Origin: Sunxiuqinia sp.
GTDB taxonomy: Bacteria > Bacteroidota > Bacteroidia > Bacteroidales > Prolixibacteraceae
DNA: 37,360 nt
Assembly: GCA_024635605.1 (NCBI GenBank)
Contig: JAGXIR010000090.1
Coordinates: 1 to 37,360 of the forward strand
Reading direction: 5' to 3'
A program made the translations under genes and the position numbers. The notes beneath the pieces are model-generated. The model was given only the letters and a program-made list of their open reading frames with translations, searched no databases and was not told where the DNA came from. Within the stretch, counting starts at the first letter, position 1, and each line of letters starts with the position of its first letter. This document shows, piece after piece, positions 21,287 through 28,449 of this stretch.

Positions 21287-22537
21287 ATGGCTGTAATAAA
21301 ACCTTTTAAAGGACTTCGTCCACCACAGGAAATTGCGGAAGATTTAGCTTGTCTTCCCTATGATGTTATGAACTCGGAAGAGGCTACCCGTATGGCCGAT
21401 GGTAAAGAAAATTCGTTGTTGCACATTACCCGTGCCGAGATTGATTGCCCTGACGGAACCGATATTCATTCCGAAGAAGTGTATGAAAAATCGGTCGATA
21501 ATTTCACCAAGTTTCAGCAAAATGGCTGGTTGCAACAAGATGATGAGGCCAGGTACTATATTTACGCTCAAACCATGAATGGGCGAACTCAGTACGGCAT
21601 TGTTGGAGCGGCATCGTGCGATGATTACCACAATGGTGTCATTAAAAAGCATGAGCTTACCCGGCCCGACAAGGAAGAAGACCGGATGATTTTGACCCGT
21701 TACCTGAATGCGAACATCGAACCGGTTTTCTTTTCGTACAAAGCGGTTCCCGAAATTGATGCCTTGGTTGAAGCGGTGGTGAAAAACCAAGCGGCCGACT
21801 ACGATTTTGTGGCTGAAGATGGCTTCGGACACCACTTTTGGACGATTCACGAAAGAGGGGTGAATCAGCAAATTGAAGAGCTGTTTGCCACACAAGTTTC
21901 GGCAACCTACGTGGCCGACGGGCATCACCGAACCGCAGCTGCTGCCCGCATTGGTCTGGAAAAGAAGGCACAAAATCCCAATCATACAGGTGATGAATCG
22001 TACAACTATTTTATGGCGGTTCATTTCCCCGACAATCAACTTCAAATTATCGACTACAACCGTGTGGTAAAAGATTTGGGTGGCTTGAGTGTTTCCGAAT
22101 TTTTGGGGCAACTGGCTCATGGGTTCAAGCTTGAAAACATGGGAACTGAACTATTCAAATCATCTCACTTGCACGAATTCAGCATGTACTTGGAAGGGGA
22201 GTGGTACAAACTGACCGCCAAAGAAGGGACCTACGATGATTCGGATCCAATTGGTGTGCTGGATGTGACCATCTTGTCGAGCCAGGTGCTGGAGCCAATC
22301 TTGGATATTCAGGATTTGCGCACTTCAAAACGGATTGATTTTGTAGGTGGAATCCGTGGTTTGGGCGAACTGAAAAAACGTGTTGACAGTGGAGAGATGA
22401 AAGTGGCCTTCGCCTTATTCCCCGTGTCCATGGAACAACTGATTGCCATTGCCGACAGTGGCAACATTATGCCACCTAAAACCACTTGGTTCGAGCCCAA
22501 GCTTCGTTCGGGACTGGTTATTCACAAGTTAGATTGA
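21287..22537 (+). CDS. DUF1015 family protein (often annotated ParB/SpoOJ-like), next to serC-serA
   Basis: 416 aa; 'MAVIKPFKGLRPPQEIAEDLACLPYDVMNSEEA' start and central 'YVADGHHRTAAAARI' motif typical of DUF1015 proteins. Confidence 0.9.
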   Translation: MAVIKPFKGLRPPQEIAEDLACLPYDVMNSEEATRMADGKENSLLHITRAEIDCPDGTDIHSEEVYEKSVDNFTKFQQNGWLQQDDEARYYIYAQTMNGRTQYGIVGAASCDDYHNGVIKKHELTRPDKEEDRMILTRYLNANIEPVFFSYKAVPEIDALVEAVVKNQAADYDFVAEDGFGHHFWTIHERGVNQQIEELFATQVSATYVADGHHRTAAAARIGLEKKAQNPNHTGDESYNYFMAVHFPDNQLQIIDYNRVVKDLGGLSVSEFLGQLAHGFKLENMGTELFKSSHLHEFSMYLEGEWYKLTAKEGTYDDSDPIGVLDVTILSSQVLEPILDIQDLRTSKRIDFVGGIRGLGELKKRVDSGEMKVAFALFPVSMEQLIAIADSGNIMPPKTTWFEPKLRSGLVIHKLD

Positions 22538-22670
22538 CCCGATAAATTCATGGATTTCTCCGACGATTGATTTTAGCTTAACAGATTGGAAATAAGCTTA
22601 TAAGTTATTGAGCAGGATTCCAGGGAGATAAGCTCAATCTTGCTAAAGAGAAAGCTTGCCGGGCTCATCA

Positions 22671-22766
22671 TAAGTGCTGCGAATCATTTAGTGTCGTGTT
22701 TCGAGCCTTTAACAATTTGTGATAGAGGCGATACAGAGAATATTAAATAGGTCCGTGACCTTAATT
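22671..22766 (-). repeat. 96-bp dispersed element, copy 1 (inverted relative to copy 2 at 34637-34732)
   Basis: Reverse complement aligns without gaps to 34637-34732 with 10 mismatches in 96 positions by hand alignment; similarity ends abruptly on both sides. Confidence 0.9.
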
Positions 22767-22783
22767 GAAAGTCGACTGGAAAA

Positions 22784-22839
22784 TGAATAGATTGTTTGCG
22801 CGATTATACCTGGATGGAATTGTGAAAACAATCTATTCA
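22784..22839. promoter_or_regulatory. 14-bp perfect inverted repeat upstream of GH38-like gene (candidate operator or RNA hairpin)
   Basis: TGAATAGATTGTTT (22784-22797) and AAACAATCTATTCA (22826-22839), 28-bp spacer, about 75 bp upstream of the CDS. Confidence 0.6.
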
Positions 22840-22915
22840 ATGAATAAGCCGGTCAAACGTGAAATAGAGCTGGTAGAAATCTAATAACTAAGAAATAGCA
22901 GAAGTTTTGTATTCG

Positions 22916-25453
22916 ATGAAAGCATATCGCTGTTTAATGCTAAGCATTTTACTAATCTTCACTGTTGCTGCCCGGTCGCAAACAGCTTGGTTTGCCGACG
23001 GGTATCACGGTGGGGTTTACGGTCATTATCCGATGTGGCAGGTTCGTTTTATGCTGGACGAGCTGAATGAAAATCCAGGCTGGAAAATCAACCTGGAGAT
23101 AGAACCGGAGACATGGGATACAGTAAATGTAAAAGATCCAGAGAACTTTAAAGCATTTCAGGAGTATTTCAAAACGAAGGGACGATTTGGCCGGATCGAA
23201 TTTGTGAATCCCACGTGGGCACAGCCCTATTGCTATAATATTTCCGGTGAAAGTATCATCCGCCAGTTCGCTTACGGAATTGACAAAACATTGGAGTATT
23301 TTCCAGATGCCACATTTATAACTTATGCGGTTGAAGAACCTTGCTTTACCAGCTCTCTACCTCAGATTCTGAAAGGTTTTGGCTATAAGTATGCCGTGTT
23401 GCGTAACCCAAATACTTGCTGGGGCGGATATACCTCCGCTTTCGGAAAGGATCTGGTCAACTGGATTGGTCCGGATGGTACTTCCATTCCTGCTGTTCCG
23501 AGGTACGCTTGCGAAGAGCTGTCAATGCACTCAACCTGGCAAACCGAATCTTGGACAAACTCAAACAGCTTTATCGAAAAATGTTTTGAGAATGGGATTC
23601 AATATCCCGTTGGTATGACTTTTCAGGATGCCGGCTGGGACGGTGGTCCCTGGGGAAATCAATACAAACCAACGGAATACACGACCTGGACCGAATACTT
23701 GGATCTGGTTGTCGGCAAGCTTGAAGCAACCGATTGGAAATTTTCACTTGAAGATATAAAACCGGGTCTTGTATGGGGCGCACAAGTGTTGCAAAAGATT
23801 GCGCAGGAGGTTCGGGTGAGTGAAAACAAGATGGTGATGGCTGAAAAAGTAGCTGCTTTCGATTATCTTTTAAACGGAACAGAATGGCCAGCTACAGATT
23901 TTGCAGAAGCATGGCGGACACTCATGCTGGCTCAGCATCACGACTGCTGGATTGTACCTTATAACGGACGTCCGGGACATACGTGGGCCGACAATGTGAC
24001 CCGCTGGACAAATCATTCGAACGAAATTGCTGATTCAAAATTCAATACCTTCTTTGATGAGACTATTCCTGAAAGTTCAAAAAATATTCGCGTGTTCAAC
24101 ACGCTGGGATCAGCCCGCACCGAACTTGTTGCCCTGAATCTGCCGGAAGGTTTCTCTAAAACCGGATATCAGGTTTCAAATGCAGCCGCCAAAACCGTAC
24201 CATCGCAACTTGTTGTTGATGAAAATGGAACAACGGTACTCTATTTTGAAGCGACAGCTCCGGCAATGGGATATGCCACATACAGCCTTAAGGCAGCTAA
24301 AAGCAAAAAGGTTTCTTCGGCTGCCACGCAGTTAGCCGACGGCACTTATCGGATTGAGACAGCATTCTATTCAGCCATTATCGATCCGAAAAAAGGTGGA
24401 ACAATTACCAGTTTGATTGATAAAAAAAATGCTAAACGGCAATTGGTTGACGATGGTTGTCTGTTAAATAATCTGCACGGGTATTTTTATCAAGAAAAAA
24501 AATATCATGAAGGGGCAAGCGGTCCTGCCAGAGTAAGCATTGCAGAAGATGGACAATTATTTGTTCAACTGAAAGTTGAAAGCCAAATTGCCGGCAATCG
24601 TTATATTCAATTGATCTCTTTCCGCAAGAACTCGCCTCTGATCGACTTTAATTTAACAATTGATTGGGATGGACAACCTGGAATTGGAGCTTACGATCAG
24701 AGTGATGATTATAAAGCAGAAGATCGTGAAAAAGCATTTTACAATGACGAGTATAAACTCCACCTGGAGTTTCCGTTGGCTGAAGTTGGTGACAGACTGT
24801 TCAAAAACGCTCCTTTTGATGTGTGTGAAACAAAACTGGATAATACCGTTTACTCAAGCTGGGATAAAATTAAGCATAACGTGATTTTGAATTGGGTGGA
24901 TGTTGCCAACCAGACCAACGATTACGGCGTTGCTCTTTTTACAGACCACACTACCTCCTATTTGCAAACAGATGATTTAACGCTGGGTTTGACAGTGCAG
25001 TATGCCGGATGGGCTTTGTGGGGACGAAATTATCGCGTACATGGCCCTACACAATTGAAATACGCTTTGTTACCTCATGCCTCTAATTGGGAAAAAGCTT
25101 CGATTGAATTTGCGAGCAGTGCCTGGAACGAGCCGCTGATTGGCCGTTTTGTCCACGCCGGGAAAGATCCGTCTGAGTTTAATTTACTGGAAGTTGCCGA
25201 TAAAAACCTTCAGGTTTCGTCTGTTACCGTTGATGGCGAAGATCTGCTGGTCCGCTTCTATAATTCATCACAGAATGCCGATCAGGAAGTCCGCTGGAAC
25301 TGTCGTGCTGATATTCTGGAATTGGTTGACCTGAATGGAAATACAATTGCTCCGGTTCAAGCAGACAAAGACAAGAATGGCATGATCACAAAATTAAGTC
25401 TTCCGCAGTTTGGTTTTCAAACCATTAAACTCCAAAAAGTTAAGTTAAAATAA
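22916..25453 (+). CDS. Secreted glycoside hydrolase family 38-like (alpha-mannosidase type) protein
   Basis: ORF track uses TTG at 22907; ATG at 22916 gives signal peptide MKAYRCLMLSILLIFTVAARSQ; 'WFADGYHGGVYGHYPMWQVRFMLDEL' and 'AWRTLMLAQHHDCWIVPYNG' resemble the GH38 catalytic region and 'AQHHD' zinc-site motif. Confidence 0.82.
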   Translation: MKAYRCLMLSILLIFTVAARSQTAWFADGYHGGVYGHYPMWQVRFMLDELNENPGWKINLEIEPETWDTVNVKDPENFKAFQEYFKTKGRFGRIEFVNPTWAQPYCYNISGESIIRQFAYGIDKTLEYFPDATFITYAVEEPCFTSSLPQILKGFGYKYAVLRNPNTCWGGYTSAFGKDLVNWIGPDGTSIPAVPRYACEELSMHSTWQTESWTNSNSFIEKCFENGIQYPVGMTFQDAGWDGGPWGNQYKPTEYTTWTEYLDLVVGKLEATDWKFSLEDIKPGLVWGAQVLQKIAQEVRVSENKMVMAEKVAAFDYLLNGTEWPATDFAEAWRTLMLAQHHDCWIVPYNGRPGHTWADNVTRWTNHSNEIADSKFNTFFDETIPESSKNIRVFNTLGSARTELVALNLPEGFSKTGYQVSNAAAKTVPSQLVVDENGTTVLYFEATAPAMGYATYSLKAAKSKKVSSAATQLADGTYRIETAFYSAIIDPKKGGTITSLIDKKNAKRQLVDDGCLLNNLHGYFYQEKKYHEGASGPARVSIAEDGQLFVQLKVESQIAGNRYIQLISFRKNSPLIDFNLTIDWDGQPGIGAYDQSDDYKAEDREKAFYNDEYKLHLEFPLAEVGDRLFKNAPFDVCETKLDNTVYSSWDKIKHNVILNWVDVANQTNDYGVALFTDHTTSYLQTDDLTLGLTVQYAGWALWGRNYRVHGPTQLKYALLPHASNWEKASIEFASSAWNEPLIGRFVHAGKDPSEFNLLEVADKNLQVSSVTVDGEDLLVRFYNSSQNADQEVRWNCRADILELVDLNGNTIAPVQADKDKNGMITKLSLPQFGFQTIKLQKVKLK

Positions 25454-25552
25454 GATGATCAGCGTATTGAAAGATGCCCCTTAGGCATCGCTCAACTTAA
25501 TATTCAACTTTTCGTTGCCTACCCTATTTCCCACAAGCTGAGGCAAAGCCAA

Positions 25553-25570
25553 TTTTAACCCAACTTGCAG
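25553..25570 (+). repeat. IS left terminal inverted repeat
   Basis: Perfect reverse complement of 27723-27740. Confidence 0.92.
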
Positions 25571-25751
25571 CCTTAGCCCCATAAATCGAGAAAAATCGGG
25601 TAAAAATGCAGGTTTTTTTGGATAAAAATGAAAGCGATAAATGTTTTCATCGTGTAACTGTCTGATATTCAAATGTAGCATTCTCCTGCGTTTCATTTGT
25701 AGTACACAGGGGGGTATTGGTTGTCAGTTCGTTACATGGTAACTTACTGCC

Positions 25752-27722
25752 ATGTATTTCAAGGTATCCATGCGCACCAATCCCGCCACGGGAGCCTATT
25801 CGGGCTATTACCGGTTAGTGGAGAGTTATCGCGACCATCGCGACCGGGTATGCCACCGGACTATTTTGAATGCGGGTTATCTTGACCAGCTGACCACCGG
25901 CCAGCTCAACCTGGTACAGAAGATACTTACCGCCAAAGTTGCCAACCACGACAACCCCCTGTTTGAACTTCCGTACACCGATGATGCACCAGTGGTGCGC
26001 TATGTTGATGATTTTTTCAAGCGGATGGTTGCCGAAAAACGCATCGATGTGCTGGTTGAAAAAAAGGATGGAAAGACATCTAAAAACGGTAAAGACCTGC
26101 AACTGATCGACCTGAACAGCATCCGGAACAAAGATGTTCGGGAGATTGGGGCCGAATGGTTGTCGTACCAGGCTATGCGCCAGTTGCAGATTGCACCTTT
26201 TTTAGAAAGCCTCGGATGGGGCGGGGACCAGGTCAGATTGGCCCAGACGCACATCATCAGCCGGGCAGTTTACCCTGCCTCGGAGCTGGAAACGACGCGG
26301 TGGATCAGGGAAAACTCGGCCGTGTGTGAGATCACCGGGTTCGACATCCAGCAGGTTACCAAAGACCGGCTGTATGCCATCTCGAAAAAACTGTATGCCG
26401 AAAAGGAAGCGCTGGAGCAACACTTGTCGGTGCGCACCAACGAGTTGTTCGACATCCAGGACAAAATAATACTTTACGACCTGACCAACACTTATTTTGA
26501 AGGCCGGAAACAGGGGAGCAAACTGGCCAAATTCGGGCGCAGCAAGGAAAAACGCAGCGATGCCAAATTGGTTGTGTTGGGGCTGGTGATCAATCCTGAA
26601 GGTTTTATCAAATACTCCTCGATACTGGAAGGGAACATGGCCGACAGCAAAACACTGGAGGGGATGATAGGCAAATTGCGCATCAAAACCTCCTTCTCGG
26701 CCCGTAAAGCCCTGATCGTGATAGATGCGGGCATTGCCACCGAAGAAAACCTGAAGATGATACTGGACAATGGCTACGATTACCTGTGCGTGGGCCGTTC
26801 AAATTTAAAAACATACAACATCCAAGCCGGTGCGGCCACCGTTTCGGTAACCGACAACAGGAAACAGAAAATTGAGCTGTGCCGGGTCAATTCTGGCCGC
26901 AATACGGATTATTGCCTGAAAGTCGAAAGTCACACCAAAGAGATGAAAGAACGTTCGATGAACGGGCAGTTCCGCTCCCGCTTCGAGGCCGGCCTGCAAC
27001 AAATAGCCGACAGCCTGACCAAAAAAGGTGGCGTAAAACAAGAGGACAAAGTCCACCAGCGCATTGGGAGGTTAAAGCAAAAATACCCATCTGTCGGGCG
27101 ATACTTCGACATCGAAACTGAGGTAAGCGAAGAAGCTGCGCCAAAACGGAAAAAGAAGGACACTGGACCGCTAAAAGAGAAAAACCGGGTTGTAACTTCC
27201 GTCAAATGGGCTGTCAAAGAAGGGGTTGATATCAATGCCCGGAGCGGGGTTTACTTTCTGCGCACATCGCTCCAGGCCAACAGTGAAGAAAATGTATGGC
27301 AATTTTACAATACGATTCGCGAGATCGAGGCATGTTTTCGGGTCCTGAAGACCGACCTTGACCTTCGACCCATTTACCATCAAAAAGATGAAAACACGAT
27401 GGCACACCTGCATCTGGGTTTATTGGCATACTGGCTTGTAAACACCGTTCGCCATCAACTAAAACAAGAAGGCATTCGTTCCGGATGGCGCGAGATTGTA
27501 AGAACCATGAACACGCAAAAGGCTGGGACAACCTTGGCACAAAACAATCACGAAGAAGTGATTATGATACGCCGGTGTTCAGAGCCAAACCAACAGGTGC
27601 GAAAACTATATGATGCCCTGAAATACAAATATGCGCCATTCGTAAAACGAAAATCCGTAGTACACAAATCTGAACTCGAAAATTGCCAATTCATTGAAAG
27701 GCAAGAATTTCATTCAGATTAA
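25752..27722 (+). CDS. IS1634 family transposase (DDE, IS4-like fold)
   Basis: 656 aa; 'YDLTNTYFEGRKQGSKLAKFGRSKEKRSDAKLVVLGLVINPEGFIKYSSILEGNMADSKTLEGMI', 'ARKALIVIDAGIATEENL', 'FYNTIREIEACFRVLKTDLDLRPIYHQ' typical of this class; stop abuts the right TIR. Confidence 0.93.
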   Translation: MYFKVSMRTNPATGAYSGYYRLVESYRDHRDRVCHRTILNAGYLDQLTTGQLNLVQKILTAKVANHDNPLFELPYTDDAPVVRYVDDFFKRMVAEKRIDVLVEKKDGKTSKNGKDLQLIDLNSIRNKDVREIGAEWLSYQAMRQLQIAPFLESLGWGGDQVRLAQTHIISRAVYPASELETTRWIRENSAVCEITGFDIQQVTKDRLYAISKKLYAEKEALEQHLSVRTNELFDIQDKIILYDLTNTYFEGRKQGSKLAKFGRSKEKRSDAKLVVLGLVINPEGFIKYSSILEGNMADSKTLEGMIGKLRIKTSFSARKALIVIDAGIATEENLKMILDNGYDYLCVGRSNLKTYNIQAGAATVSVTDNRKQKIELCRVNSGRNTDYCLKVESHTKEMKERSMNGQFRSRFEAGLQQIADSLTKKGGVKQEDKVHQRIGRLKQKYPSVGRYFDIETEVSEEAAPKRKKKDTGPLKEKNRVVTSVKWAVKEGVDINARSGVYFLRTSLQANSEENVWQFYNTIREIEACFRVLKTDLDLRPIYHQKDENTMAHLHLGLLAYWLVNTVRHQLKQEGIRSGWREIVRTMNTQKAGTTLAQNNHEEVIMIRRCSEPNQQVRKLYDALKYKYAPFVKRKSVVHKSELENCQFIERQEFHSD

Positions 27723-27740
27723 CTGCAAGTTGGGTTAAAA
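27723..27740 (-). repeat. IS right terminal inverted repeat
   Basis: Perfect reverse complement of 25553-25570. Confidence 0.92.
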
Positions 27741-27760
27741 GAAACGATTCACCTCCCAAA

Positions 27761-27827
27761 TGCGTGAATTGTGTAACTTTTTTATAAAGTTGTGTAACAC
27801 TTATCTTGACCTAATTGTAAATCTTTG
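27761..27827 (+). promoter_or_regulatory. Shared operator/promoter block, copy A (upstream of AraC-HK-RR operon)
   Basis: TGCGTGAAT-TGTGTAA-N14-TGTGTAA (27791-27797)-N26-TTTG (27824-27827); spacing identical in copies B and C. Confidence 0.8.
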
Positions 27828-27850
27828 TGGAGCTTTTCAAAAAAAATAAA

Positions 27851-28444
27851 TTGAAACTCTATATCAAATACATGGTAAGCAACCGCTGCAAGATAGTGGT
27901 AAAAGAAGACCTCAAAAGGCTTGGACTACACTTCATTATGATCGATTTAGGCGAGGTTGAAATTATGGAGAACATCTCTGAAGAACAGCGCGAGCAGATA
28001 AAAATTGCTTTGCTCAATTCAGGATTTGAACTATTGGATAGTAAAAGAGCTGTTTTGATTGAAAAGATTAAAAATATAATCATCGAAATGGTCCACCATT
28101 CAGATGAATTAATCAAAATTAACTTTTCCAACTTCTTAAGTGAAAAATTAAACCACGATTACACCTATCTCGCCAACTTATTTTCAGCAATACAAGGAAT
28201 GACGATTGAGCAATTCATTATCGCGCATAAAATTGAGCGAATTAAAGAATTGATTATTTACGGCGAGCTGAACATTACAGAGATTGCATGGAAGATGAAT
28301 TACAGCAGTGTGGCCCATTTATCCAATCAATTTAAGAAAATGACGGGCCTTACTCCTTCGCACTTTAAAAAGATGAAGGATCAAAGACGTAATCCGATTG
28401 AAGATATCGGAATTTTAACGGATAACGCTGGCGCTAAAAACTAG
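27851..28444 (+). CDS. AraC family helix-turn-helix transcriptional regulator
   Basis: C-terminal 'YTYLANLFSAIQGMTIEQFIIAHKIERIKELIIYGELNITEIAWKMNYSSVAHLSNQFKKMTGLTPSHFKK' is a classic AraC double HTH. Start tentatively moved to TTG 27851 (MKLYIKYMVSNRCK…) because the listed GTG at 27827 overlaps the promoter TTTG; ATG 27872 is the alternative. Confidence 0.88.
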   Translation: MKLYIKYMVSNRCKIVVKEDLKRLGLHFIMIDLGEVEIMENISEEQREQIKIALLNSGFELLDSKRAVLIEKIKNIIIEMVHHSDELIKINFSNFLSEKLNHDYTYLANLFSAIQGMTIEQFIIAHKIERIKELIIYGELNITEIAWKMNYSSVAHLSNQFKKMTGLTPSHFKKMKDQRRNPIEDIGILTDNAGAKN

Positions 28445-28449
28445 ATAAA

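Larger units (their letters stand above)
25553..27740 (+). mobile_element. Complete insertion sequence, IS1634-type
   Basis: 18-bp perfect terminal inverted repeats: TTTTAACCCAACTTGCAG (25553-25570) and CTGCAAGTTGGGTTAAAA (27723-27740) enclose one intact 656-aa transposase. Confidence 0.93.

Noticed and set aside
21344-22120. 258-aa antisense ORF on the - strand
   Set aside because: Completely inside the well-supported DUF1015 CDS; composition looks like reverse translation and there is no recognisable domain.
25473-25489. Terminator after the GH38-like gene (GATGCC-CCTTA-GGCATC)
   Set aside because: Only a 6-bp stem and no T-tract; too weak to call.
25481-25696. 71-aa - strand ORF at the left IS boundary
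   Set aside because: Spans the IS left TIR and adjacent intergenic sequence; chimeric and unsupported.
25547-27746. Target-site duplication for the IS
   Set aside because: Compared 5-9 nt outside both TIRs (…AAAGCCAA / GAAACGATT…); no matching direct repeat found.
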